From: Sanderia malayensis
Lineage: Eukaryota; Cnidaria; Scyphozoa; Semaeostomeae; Pelagiidae
NCBI GenBank assembly: GCA_013076295.1
Contig: RQOL01000498.1
Location: 186,001 to 250,000, forward strand
DNA length: 64,000 bases
Direction: 5' to 3'
Shown here: piece after piece, positions 12,002-23,740 of the stretch
How the letters are laid out: each line of letters opens with the position of its first letter
Position numbering within the stretch: position 1 is the first letter of the stretch
Program-made: the position numbers and the translations under genes
The notes under the pieces: model-generated
Database searches by the model: none
The model's input: the letters and a program-made list of their open reading frames with translations, nothing else
Told to the model about the DNA's origin: nothing

Positions 12002-14400
12002 GAAATTAAATTAGGCAATATTATTGTAAATGTTATTTCTTGTTGACAATGGCCTCCATAGCAACAACAATGAAAATAATTATAGCCTCGTGTAAAGCTG
12101 CAACACAAAGAAGAAAATATTATAGATTTGAAGGAAATGGTAGTGTAATGTATAATTTTGTAAATAAATCTTTATTATAAAAGTAATGCTAATAAATCAT
12201 TATTATAAAAGTAATATAATGAAAATTCTATGAAAACCCTTACGTTAAACTGTGCTTGTTTCTGTAATGTAAACAGCCACTAAAATGGAAGAGAGTAAAT
12301 TTGAAGTTCAAAAAAATTTGGTTACAGACTAAATTTGTTAAAAACGGCGCCAGAAATGTTTGTTCATGTATTCCAGATGCATAAAACAAAAATGATGTTT
12401 TTATCCGTGGTAAAGAGTAGCTCACTGAACATAGGTTACATTTACAAATCATTTAAAACGAAAATATCATTTCGTAATCGAAAGAAGTTTGTGAAAGAGA
12501 GGTGTCCGTTATTGAAAAATCGATCAAACTGGGCCTCTTTTTTTATGAGGTAAACAAATAATTAAAGAGCTGAATAGAATAATGAGAAGAAAAAACTGCA
12601 ATGAATTAATTCATTTCTTACTGAGCCTTGTGTCTTTCAAAACTATGGTCAGAAGCGAAAGAGAAATTAGGATAGTTATAAACTTGAAATATTCAATAAA
12701 AATATGATGCCTGGACAACACGTAACCTGTTCTTGCCATGAAAAGCATAGAAAGAAAAACAAAAATTATTGACATTATTAAGGGAAATATCGATAAAGAA
12801 GCTTGTTAGGTTATAATGATAGCTTGTTAGAAAAAAAACATTCATAATACTTACTCAGCGATAAATAATTCCATATAATGATATCCTATGGATAATTTGG
12901 ACAACTAAAATTAAATTAGGCAAAAGCTAATTGCGCAAATAATTAGAGGCAGGATTTCTATTGTACTATACAGCTTCCATGATTGGTTTATACACGTCAC
13001 GTGTTAGAAAAGGCGGGAAACTTGTTAGTGAAAAGGGAATTCCCCTTCGTCCGTCAGATTGGTTATAAAGGTAGGAGAGAGAAATTGCACGTGAAATTGA
13101 ATGACATCATTACATCATGGCAATGGCATGCCAATGCCAAGTGTAGTTTGATGAGGAAGAAACGCATGGTGAGAATCCAACTGCATCTTCTTAAATCATT
13201 TCCATCTGAAGAGTATGTATGAAGTATTTTGACTCACTGTTCAAAATGTGTTAACTCCAGTCTCATTTTCTGTGTTTAGATTGCAAAAATCGCTTAAAAA
13301 GGAATCATACTGGGAATAAATGACCACCGTTACCTGGTGCAACTGCAACATCGCATTCATGAAAGTGAATACCATGCATTCGGTAAGTTATTAAGTGAAG
13401 GTTTTGCAACGAAATCATGTCAACATTTATAACTGATAAAGCTTTCTGAATTATTAGAAATATGATTTAAATATTAAAAATACTGGAACATATAATTTGG
13501 AACATTTGGAACATATAAAATAAGAACATTTGGAACATATAATGGGAACAAATATGTTAATAAAACTTTGACCATGCATGAACAAGAAAATGTGAAATGT
13601 TTTTCAAATTTTGGGTTTGAAAAGTAGATAATGTTAGTCAATATTTTGTGTTAATGTTAGCAGTTGTAATTTTATGATGGTTTAAAAGTTTTTATTTTTT
13701 CATGCATGGTCAAAAACAGGACAAGTGTAAATTAGTTAGGAAACTATTCATTTACACATGTCCTGCATGATTTTAGCAGCCCTTTGGGTGGGCATGGCCA
13801 CCATTAATGTTCACGAGAATTCTTTGGTGGCCTTCCCACCCTTTTTCTCGTTTTTTGCCTTTCTTTGGCCTTTGCCAATCCTGACAAAGGCCTCCTTTTG
13901 TGATCTGTGAATACACAATTATGTTATAGGTTGTTTTTTTGGTGAAAGGATATTATGCAATATTTGGAAGATATCAATTGAACAACTGATCTTCAAATAC
14001 AGAAGGTATACTTACACTATTTCTTTGGCGGGGAGTCTTCTCCCTTCCTTGTCATGGAGGGAGAATTTTTTGGGCTGCCCAATTCTTTGAATTGGGCAGC
14101 ACATTCCCTCTTTAGACTGAAAATGTCTTTGTATGTTATTTCCTAGGATACAAAAGCAATCAATGACGAAATTTTCCACGAAAACAAAAACCATGAAATA
14201 TGAATAAATTATTGTTAATTGTGCAAAAAAGGTGATGAAATGTGAATTAATATTTATTTGCTATAATTACTTTGCTTCATCACCAAGCCAGATGACCATT
14301 TTTTTTTCTGGCTCAGGCTTTTTTGTTGCAGTTGGGTACCTTGAAGCGATAATAGCCTTGAAGCAAACAAATTATAGTTGTTTTTCTTTAATAAGGATAA
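12002..14400. other. AT-rich interval without a clear gene
   Basis: The first part is probably the 5' flank of Helitron 1. Around 12980-13220 there is a CCAAT-like box (attggtt) and two CACGTG-like sites (cacgtcacgtg), but no convincing coding exon follows. A short inverted stretch at 14060-14100 (ttgggctgcccaattc...gaattgggcagc) is palindromic. I make no gene call. Confidence 0.4.
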
Positions 14401-14429
14401 TTGGCATGTGAAAAACAGAACATGTTTGC

Positions 14430-15345
14430 ATGAAGTTGTACTGATACAAAATCAGAGGACACTGCTAAACTGCAAATAGTGAAAAAGCAATAACATAATT
14501 GTGATTTAAATGCTAAGTAGTAAGTTGTACATATGGTTGGTGAACATAAAATAATGGAGACTTTCATTATCTGAGTAACATTGAAAGAAAAACTTACATA
14601 CCAAAATCTGAACAATGAAAAAAATGAAAGGATAAAAGGCCAACTACCAAACTGCAAATACTGGAAAAAGAATAAGGTAAATGTGATTGAAATGGTAAGT
14701 AGTAAGTTATACATACATATGCTTGGTGAATATTATAGTAATGGAGAACCTCATTATCCAAGTAACATTGAACTGAAAGTACATACCGAAAATGTGTTAA
14801 ACAAAATCAAAATCAACGGGCAGGGCAACTGCCAAACTGCAAATACTGGGAAAAGAATAGATAATTGTGATTTATATGGTAAGTAGTAAGTTATACATAA
14901 ATATGCTTGGTGAACATTATAGTAATGGAGAACCTCATTATCCAAGTAACATTGAACTGAAAGTACATACCTAAAATGTGTAAAACGAAATCAAAATCAA
15001 CGGGCAGGGCAACTGCCAAACTACAAATACTGGGTAAAGAATAAGATAATTGTGATTTATATCGTAAGTAGTAAGTTATACATATGCTTAATGAACATTA
15101 TAGTAATGGAGAACCTCATTATCCAAGTAACATTGAACTGAAAGTACATACCAAAAATGTGTTAAACGAAATATAGATCAATGGGCAACTGCCAAACTGC
15201 AAATACTGGGAAAAGAATAAGATAATTGTGACTGAAATGGTAAGTATTAAGTTATGCATATGGTTGGTGATCATAATAGTAAAGGAAAATCTCATTATCC
15301 AAATAGCATTGAACTGAAAGTACATACCGAAATCTTTTTTTCTTC
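14430..15345. repeat. about 180-bp tandem repeat, five copies
   Basis: The landmark agtaacattgaa recurs near 14575, 14763, 14945, 15127 and 15304. Each copy also carries gtaagtagtaagtta, gccaaactgcaaatactgg and an acatacc element. Copies are diverged by substitutions and small indels. The gtaagt and cataccaaa elements resemble splice-site contexts on either strand, so a duplicated exon or intron cannot be excluded, but no frame stays open through the copies. Confidence 0.8.
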
Positions 15346-15537
15346 AGTAGGAAAGTTGAACGAAAAACAATTGGAAACTAAACGAAGACTGGTGGAAAAG
15401 GAATATCATCAGTGATTAAATACATGGAAATAGTTGTGCATGTAATAAACAATTCGGGTATTATTTGTAATTGTCTTTATTAATATGTAAAGGTATAAAA
15501 TATTAGTAATGAGGTAAAAACAATTTACCTGTTAACT

Positions 15538-16080
15538 GTGGATCTGCTTTCGACGATGGACGAACGGAAAATATTTTTGGTGCGTTGCGTTGTGAAGATA
15601 ATTTTGAATATGAACACCATAGCCGAAACCTATGCAAGTCGTCCTTCTAGCTCTACAGCCACTACAGCAACATCGATATTAAGATTTGCCATACGCAGCG
15701 AAATCATGGAACTTACATTCCAAAGATCGTTTGCAGGTAATTGTGCTTTAACATAATTATATTGTTGTAACACAACATAGTTAACTATCTCTAAAGTAGA
15801 AACCTTCGGGGATTGTCAAGAGTGTTGGCATTTCAGCGAGGTGTAGGTATTATAGCTAACATAAACATTTTTGCAGGATTGCTACAGATACGGCTTCTTG
15901 GAACAAGTCTTTATCGTAATGTGAATCTGCACTGTTCGTACAGTGACTTTTATCATGGTCTAATGTCACCATGTATTTGCCGTCAACAACTCATTGAGAG
16001 GCCATTAAACGTCATGTTTGTTGGAGCTTCCAAAGATTTGAAAGAACCAAATCATTATGTTCCACTTGTCTGGAAAATCG
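15538..16080 (+). CDS. putative two-exon gene of unknown function
   Basis: Exon 1 (15538 or 15556 to 15736) ends TTTGCAG|GTAATT. Exon 2 (about 15876-16080) follows tttttgcag and ends ATCG|GTAAGT. The junction is in phase (G + GA). Exon 2 encodes RLLGTSLYRNVNLHCSYS and further on a stretch with CICRQQ and a hydrophobic block (LNVMFVGAS). It therefore looks like a real internal exon, and the gene would continue downstream. I do not recognise the family. The next 300 bases turn GC-rich and repetitive, so the rest may be lost. Confidence 0.35.
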
Positions 16081-17977
16081 GTAAGTACTTTTGCAAGTTA
16101 AATATTGACCATCTTCTTCATTCAGAACACCATCTCTATATAACAAAATTGGAGCGGCACGGAAGCGCGCGGTCAAAGCCCACCCGGCACGGGTGTTGTC
16201 CCACGGCTCGAGCTTTCGTGTTTTGCCTGTTCTTTTTCGAAAACGCTTCGATTTATTCCCCTTACCCTTCTTCGATGTAGCCGCTCTGTTTCAGCTAAAA
16301 ATTCGCTGTACTTTTCGAGATATTTTCACTTTTCTACTTCGACAATTCTTCCGCCCTTTGTTTTTGTTTCAAGTCTGCTTTGTGTGCTCTGTCACGTACC
16401 GCAGTGCCGAGGCTTTTGTTTTGCCTGCGAGGGGGAGATGTCCCGAGCTTCCTCGCGTACCAAAGCATCGAGTCGAACAATACGTGTTGTGCTCAACGAC
16501 CACCTGACAATTAATACGTCTGGATGATGTCATGATTCTGGAAAGATCGATCGTGCGTTGTTTACCGTTTTCGAAATAATGAATCCCTGTTGCGTTTGAC
16601 ACTAATCCAGTCGCGTCTATTGTTACTCTGGCATTTGATTGACGAGGAAGTTCCTTCCTTCCTTGAGCGAACGTGCAGTGGATGTCCATTTTCGAATTTG
16701 GGACGGGACAAACCGAATGAAATTATTTCGTTTTGTGCCTGCGTTTTATTTTTGCTGCCGGTTTACTCGACATTCCAAACTAAAAGCTTCTCCGGATTTA
16801 ACTGGTAAGTGGCTAAGTTGTTTCTATTTGCCTCTACTAAACTCCTGTATTCTTTTTATTTTGTTTCCCATTTATTCTGATCCGTTGTTTATAGAAATTT
16901 TCAGGCGCCCTGAAATTCTAAATAATTCTTTCCTTTACAAATCTTTTGCGTACTAAATTGAATGCTAAAACGATGAATGCTCAATTTCTGCTTCTATAAT
17001 AACAGGTCTGGATGCGACGATCTAAAGAACGAATTTCGGAGACGGCAGTTTCGTGATTTCACTGAAACGAAGCCATTCAAAGCACACGCAGTTGTCTAAA
17101 AAGCTATTCTGCCCTTCCTTGCAATCAACTGGAATTTTACTTCAAGCTTGCTACTCAGAACTGTTTCCCAAAGAACTTCACTGGTAAGTGGCTAAATTTT
17201 TTCTATATTTTCCCCTCAGTTGTACTGATTTATTCACCTCAGATGCCGTGATCAACAACTCGCTTTTAAAATTCATCCCAGCCGTGCAATAAATTTTCAA
17301 AATTTTACTCATATTCTCTATAAATTCACTCTGATTTGTTTGAAACAGCTCTGATCGATCAATACTAAACTTCTAATTCGATTTTTGCAGATTTGGATGT
17401 TAAATTCTAACTCGCCAGACTCGAAAACAGCTATTTTCGTATTGCATTCAAGCAGGGCGTGCGGAGAAGCATGGCAAATCCCACTTCACATGGATTCACT
17501 GACCTGCAATTCAAAACACGAAAGTCGTCCATTTGGTGCGCACATGTGAGTGAATTGATTGAGAACTTTCATGATCTGCTGTATTTAAAACCATTTTATA
17601 TCACGAATTTTCGAATGCCTGTTCAGAAGCATTTAACTTTGGTGCCCCTCTAAAATTTTCATAATGCGCTTTTGTATTGCTTGCATGGATTCCTGTAGTC
17701 GTAAATATGTTTTTACGAATTTGAGTTGTATTTTTAATATTGTACATTCTCCAATCGAAATTTCGAATTCAATGCATCCAATTATGATATACTATACTAT
17801 TCGATCGCAATGCTTCTCTCTGTTCGGTTTAAATCGAGACATTTCTGGCACGCTCAGAAGTGCACGAACATTTGCATCGTGGAAAAAATGGACCTGGAAC
17901 AACCTTGGGATGGAATCAGACCTCGGGGCTTCCGTGGGGAAAAGGATGGAAATATGAGGATCAGAATCATTTCAAAC
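16081..17977. other. mixed non-coding DNA with a weak duplicated splice-like motif
   Basis: A GC-rich patch lies at 16150-16470. The 16-base string actggtaagtggctaa occurs at 16800 and again at 17180, each followed some 200 bases on by an acceptor-like ...cag|nTNTGGATG (17007 and 17391). The intervening exon-like segment has stops in all frames. This may be an untranslated multi-exon transcript or a decayed tandem duplication. Confidence 0.3.
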
Positions 17978-20274
17978 TAATGAGATGCAAAACGAGCAAA
18001 GAGAAGCACGTGTTTTTTTAGTTGAACGGGCGGCAAGTTGCTCGGGTTTAAACGTGAATACGTGCCGGAAATGAATTGTAAAGACGTGTCAATTGTTGTC
18101 AAGACCTGTGGAGACAATTGGTGAACAATTACTTCAAGGTATTTCCTTTATTCAATTGTTTTTGGCTTTAAATAGCACGAGTTTTGTTTTGTTTCACCTC
18201 ACGTTTTTTGTGTTGAGCCAAGGGCCTAACCAAAACACGAAGACAATTTTGATTTTCTCGGGTCGTTCTGGGCCGATTTTCTCCATTTAAACTTTCGATA
18301 ACTGTTTATTTACACAAGAACTAAAGTTATATGGTTTTGTTTTTTTTGTTTTTTTTATTTTCCTCTGTTTTTGGACAGTTTTAGCCGAGTTTGGATTTTG
18401 CTGGAAAACACGAAATTTTCAAGCAACACGTGTGTGTTTTGCATTTGCGAAAATTAATTTTTAACCTGCCAAAACTTTGTTTTTTTCACCCAAATACTTT
18501 CGATAAATGTTCGCCAAGCTATTAGCTTCATGTTGATATTTTCATGGGGTGTGTAGGACAAAAATTGGCCACGTTAATTTAATTTGAAAGTTGGTGAATT
18601 GTGTTTTAAATGCTATTTTTTTCACGGGTTTGATTTCAGGGCTATTTTTGATCAACAAAATCATGTCTTGCACTTAAAAAATGTACAACTAAAATTGCGA
18701 AAAGCATTTCAAATGCACCCAATTACTTTCGATACTTATTCGCCAAGGTATCAGCTTCATGTTGGTGTAATTTGAGTTCACATGGACAAATTTTGACCAA
18801 GTTAGGGGAAATTTTGTGTTATTAAAGTTGGCTGATGAATACATTTTTTCACGGCTTTTGTCTTGGGCTGCACTAAATACTCTCTTAAAATTCAGAACAA
18901 AACTGTTAAGAAATGTGAATATTTTTATCGGATTCGACGTTTCCTTAGCTACAGTTCGATATATTTTTTATTAGAGATTGAGTTTAAATTTTCCAAGATT
19001 TATTAAATTTTTGAAGGCAACTTTTTTTTTCAAACTTCACACTGAAGCTATCAACCTTCGGCTTTCAGGGGGGCGGCAGGGTGGGCGCTGGGCGGTCGAT
19101 TGCCAGGGGGGAAGATCTGACCTCCCACCTTTACTTTCTTTAGAAATGTTGCGTCGTAGTATGTATTGTAGGGTATGTATTGTAGGGTATGTATTGTAGG
19201 CTTTGTATTGTAGGGTATGTATTGTAGGTTATGTATTGTAGGGTATGTATTGTAGGGTATGTATTGTAGGGTTTGTATTGTAGGTTATGTACTGTATGGT
19301 ATGTATTGTAGGGTATGTTATGTAGGGCATGTATTGTAGGGTATGTATTGTAGGTTATGTATTGTAGGGTATGTATTGTAGGGTATGTATTGTAGGGTAT
19401 TTATGGTAGGGTATTTATTGTAAGGTATGTATTGTAGGGTATGTATTGTAGGGTATATATTGTAGGGTATGTATTGCAGGGAATGTATGGTAGGGTATTT
19501 ATTGTAGGGTATGCATTGTAGGGTATGTATTTTAGGGTATGTATTGTAAGGTATGTATTGTAGGGTATGTATTGTAGGGTATGTATTGTAGGGTTTGTAT
19601 TGTAGGTTATGTATTGTATGGTATGTATTGTAGGGTATGTTATGTAGGGCATGTATTGTAGGGTATGTATTGTAGGGTATGTATTGTAGGTTATGTATTG
19701 TAGGGTATGTATTGTAGGGTATGTATTGTAGGGTTTGTATTGTAGGTTATGTATTGTATGGTATGTATTGTAGGGTATGTTATGTAGGGCATGTATTGTA
19801 GGGTAGGTATTGTAGGTTATGTATTGTAGGGTATGTATTGTAGGGTATGTATTGTAGGGTTTGTATTGTAGGTTATGTATTGTAGGGTATGTATTGTAGG
19901 GTATGTATTGTAGGGTTTGTATTGTAGGGTATGCATTGTAGGGTATGTATTGTAGGGTTTGTATTGTAGGTTATGTATTGTATGGTATGTATTGTAGGGT
20001 ATGTTATGTAGGGCATGTATTGTAGGGTATGTATTTTAGGGTATGTATTGTAGGGTATTTATTGTAGGGTATGTATTGTAGGGTATTTATTGTAGGGTTT
20101 GTATTGTAGGGTATGTATTGTAGGGTATGTATTGTAGGGTATGTATTGTAGGGTATGTATGTATGTATCGGCATGAGCGGTAGCGAATGCAGCGCGTGAA
20201 GCGCGCCAACCACATTAGACTTTTGTTGCTTGGGGTCTCCGGGGAGGGAGCATAGCGACCGGGCCCCCGGCTAG
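17978..20274 (+). mobile_element. non-autonomous Helitron-like unit a (5' truncated)
   Basis: Similarity to the other + strand units starts abruptly at taatgagatgcaaaacgagc (about 17978), so the first ~300 bases, including the TC end, are missing. The body is followed by a long 14-bp minisatellite, a tail with gcatgagcggtagcgaatgc, and a GC-rich palindromic end (ccgggg...cccccgg) closing with CTAG at 20271. The next unit starts at the following base. Non-coding. Confidence 0.6.
19155..20170. repeat. 14-bp minisatellite in unit a
   Basis: The consensus is TATTGTAGGGTATG, repeated for about 1 kb with one- or two-base variants. On the minus strand it gives long stop-free frames (TLQYIPYN-type repeats), which are artefacts of the repeat period. 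Similar arrays lie in units b, c, d and e at the same relative position. Confidence 0.95.
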
Positions 20275-22009
20275 TCTCTATTATATAATCTACGTCGACA
20301 CGTGACCCGCCGACTCTAAACAATGGGCTATTGTTTCTTGAACAATCGACGTTCGACCGAACAATGGGATCAAAGGAATTTCGTTGTGAACACAAAGGCT
20401 TTTTTTCTGGGGGTCAATAAGGGTGCAAATTGGTATCAAAATGATCGCTGCATTGCGCTGATGAAAGTAAAGTATGTGGCTAATTTCTACTCCAAACAGT
20501 TCGGAAGTTATGGCCCATTTTGTGTTCCGACTTTCTAGAAAGTTCGGAGGACGGAGTTAATGAGATGCAAAACGAGCAAGGAGAAGCACGTGCTTTTTTA
20601 GTTGAACGGGCGGCAAGTTGCTTGGGTTTAAACGGGAATACCTGCCGGAAATCAATTGTAAAGACGTGTCAATTGTTGTCAAGACCTGTGGAAACAATGT
20701 GTGGACAATTATTTCAAGGTATTTCCCTTATTCAATTGTTTTTTGCTTTAAACAGCACGAGTTTTGTTTTGTTTAACCTCACGTTTTTCTTTCGGCTCGA
20801 GGGCCTAACCAAAACACGAGGACAATTTTGATTTTCTCGGGTCGTTCTGGGCCGATTTTCTCCATTTAAACTTTCGATAACTGTTTATTTACACGAGAAC
20901 TAAAGTTATATGGCTTTGTTTTTTTTGTTTTGTTGATTTTCCTCTGTTTTTGGACAGTTTTAGCCGAGATTGGGTTTTGCTGGAAAACACGAAATTTTCA
21001 CGCAACACGCGTGTGTTTTGCATTTGCGAAAATTAAATTTTTACCTGCCAAAACTTTGTTTTTTTCACCCAAATACTTTCGATTAATGTTCGCCAAGCTA
21101 TTAGCTTCATGTTGATATTTTCGTGGGTTCTGTAGGACGAAAATTCGCAACGTTAATTTAATTTGAAAGTTTTAGTGTCTGTAAAGTAGGTTGATAAATT
21201 CATTTTTAAACGGCTTTTACGGGGGCGGCAGGGTGGGCGCTGGGTGGTCGCTTGCCAGGGGGAAGTATGGTAGGGTATGCATTGTAGGGTATGTGTTGTA
21301 GGGTATGTATTGTAGGGTATGTATTGTATGTATTGTAGGGTATGTATTGTAGGGTATGTTATGTAGGGTATGTATTGTAGGGTATGTGTTGTAGGGTATG
21401 TATTGTAAAGTATGTATTGTAGGGTATGTATTGTAGGGTATGTATTGTAGGGTATGTATTGTAAGGTATGTATTGTAGGGTATGTATTGTAGGGTATGTA
21501 TTGTAGGGTATGTATTGTAGGGTATGTATTGTAGGGTATGTTATGTAGGGTGTGTATTTTAGGGTATCTTTCTTTAGAAATGTTGCGTCGTAGTATGTAT
21601 TGTAGGGTATGTATTGTAGGGTATGTATTGTAAGGTATGTATCGTAGGGTATGTATCGTAGAATATGTATTGTAGGGTATGTATTGTAGCGTATGTATTG
21701 TAGGGTATGTATTGTAGGTTATGTATTGTATGGTATGTATTGTAGGGTATGTTATGTAGGGCATGTATTGTAGGGTATGTATTTTAGGGTATGTATTGTA
21801 GGGTATTTATTGTAGGGTATGTATTGTAGGGTATTTATTGTAGGGTTTGTATTGTAGGGTATGTATTGTAGGGTATGTATTGTAGGGTATGTATGTATGT
21901 ATCGGCATGAGCGGTAGCGAATGCAGCGCGTGAAGCGCGCCAACCACATTAGACTTTTGTTGCTTGGGGGGCTCCGGGGAGGGAGCGTAGCGACCGGGCC
22001 CACGGCTAG
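20275..22009 (+). mobile_element. non-autonomous Helitron-like unit b
   Basis: Starts TCTCTATTATATAATCTACG directly after the CTAG of unit a, and ends CGGCTAG at 22009, directly followed by TCTATATATAC of unit c. It is 1735 bp long. The 5' region carries CACGTGAC and repeated AACAATGG/ttcgacc motifs. A ~100-codon open frame (from about 20520) is shared with units c and d, but units a and e have stops in it, so coding is doubtful. Confidence 0.65.
21265..21900. repeat. 14-bp minisatellite in unit b
   Basis: Same TATTGTAGGGTATG consensus. The array is interrupted near 21566-21595 by ctttagaaatgttgcgtcg, the sequence that precedes the array in units a and d. The array boundary has therefore been duplicated inside itself. 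Confidence 0.9.
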
Positions 22010-23524
22010 TCTATATATACTATTCTACGATCACACGTGACCAGGAAACGCTCAACAATGGGCCATTGTCCCCGGAACAATCGACGTTCCACCAAACACT
22101 GACAACGTTCGACCAAACAATGGGATCAAAGGAGCGGGGCTTGATATCATAAAGGCTTTTTTCCTGGGGGTCAATAAGGGTGCAAATTGGTATCAAAATG
22201 ATCGCTGCATCGGGCTGATCAAAGTAAAGTATGTGGCTAATTTCTACTCCAAACGGTTCGGGAGTTATGGCCCATTTTGTGTTCCAACTTTCTAGAAAGT
22301 TCCGAGGACGGAGTTAATGAGATGCAAAACGAGCAGGGAGAAGCACGTGTTTTTTTAGTTGAACGGGCGGTAAGTTGCTCGGGTTTAAACGTGAATACCT
22401 GCCGGAAATCAATTGTAAAGACGTGCCAATTGTTGTCAAGACCTGTGGAGACAATTGGTGGACAATTATTTCAAGGTATTTCCTTTATTCAATTGTTTTT
22501 GGCTTTTAGCACGAGTTTTGTATTGTTTCACCTCACGTTTTTCTTTCGGCTCGAGGGCCTAACCAAAACACGAAGACAATTTTGATTTTCTCGGGTCGTT
22601 CTGGGCCGATTTTCTCCATTTAAACTTTCGATAACTGTTTATTTACACAAGAACTAAAGTTATATGGCTTTGTTTTTTTTGTTTTCTTGATTTTCCTCTG
22701 TTTTTGGACAGTTTTCGCCGAGTTTGGATTTTGCTGAAAAACACGAAATTTTCAAGCAACACGCGTGTGTTTTGCATTTGCGAGAATTACTTTTTAACCT
22801 GCCAAAACTTTGTTTTTTTCACCCAAATTCTTTCGATAAATGTTCGCCAAGCTATTAGCTTCATTTTGATATTTTCGTGGGTTCTGTAGGACGAAAATTC
22901 GCCACGTTAATTTAATTTGAAAGTTTTAGTGTCTGTAAAGTAGGTTGATGAATTCATTTTTTCACTTTCAGAAGAAACGGCTTTTAGGGGGGCGGCAGGG
23001 TGGGCGCTGGGTGGTCGCTTGCCAGGGGGAAGTATGGTAGGGTGTGTATTGTAGGGTATGCATTGTAGGGTATGTATTGTAGGGTATGTATTGTGGGGTA
23101 TGTATTGTAGGGTATGTTATGTAGGGTATGTATTGTAGGGTAGGTGTTGTAGGGTATGTATTATAGGGTATGTATCGTAGGGTATGTTATGTAGGGTATG
23201 TATTGTAGGGTATGTATTGTAGGGTATGTATTGTAGGGTATGTATTGTAGGGTATGTTATGTAGGGTATGTATTGTAGGGTAGGTGTTGTAGGGTATGTA
23301 TTATAGGGTATGTATCGTAGGGTATGTTATGTAGGGTATGTATTGTAGGGTATGTATTGTAGGGTTTGTATTGTAGGGTATGTATTGTAGGTATGTATTG
23401 TATGTATGTATGTATGTATGGGCATGAGCGGTAGCGAATGCAGCGCGCACAGCGCGCCAACCAGATTAAGCTTTGTTTGCTTGACGGGCTCCGGGGAGGG
23501 AGCGAAGCGACCGAACCCGGCTCA
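22010..23524 (+). mobile_element. non-autonomous Helitron-like unit c
   Basis: Starts TCTATATATACTATTCTACG, then CACACGTGACC and several AACAATGG motifs. The body matches units a, b, d and e. A short 14-bp minisatellite and the gggcatgagcgg tail follow. The expected CTAG end reads CCCGGCTCA near 23520 and runs into (ATGT)n, so the 3' end is altered. It lies just upstream of Helitron 2. Confidence 0.6.
23033..23425. repeat. 14-bp minisatellite in unit c
   Basis: TATTGTAGGGTATG-type repeats that degrade into ATGT tetramers at the right edge. Confidence 0.9.
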
Positions 23525-23525
23525 T

Positions 23526-23740
23526 GTATGTATGTATGTAGAGTATGTATGTAGGGTATGTATGTAGGGTATGTATGTAGGGTATGTATGTAGGGTATGT
23601 ATGTATGTATGTATGTATGTATGTATGTATGTATTTATGTATGTAGGTATGTATGTATATTATGTATAGTATTTTTATACATAGTATATAGGGTATGTAT
23701 TTATGTATATATTTATGTATAGTATCTATAGTAAGTATGT
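23526..23740. repeat. (ATGT)n microsatellite upstream of Helitron 2
   Basis: ATGT repeats with embedded TAGGGT blocks. The same arrangement precedes Helitron 3 at 42596-42780. Confidence 0.9.

Noticed and set aside
19155..20170. Interstitial telomere repeats
   Set aside because: The unit contains TAGGG, but the period is 14 bases and not TTAGGG.
20520..20831. ~100-codon frame shared by Helitron-like units b, c and d
   Set aside because: Units a and e have in-frame stops at the same site, and no splice or domain evidence exists; similarity is explained by the repeat itself.
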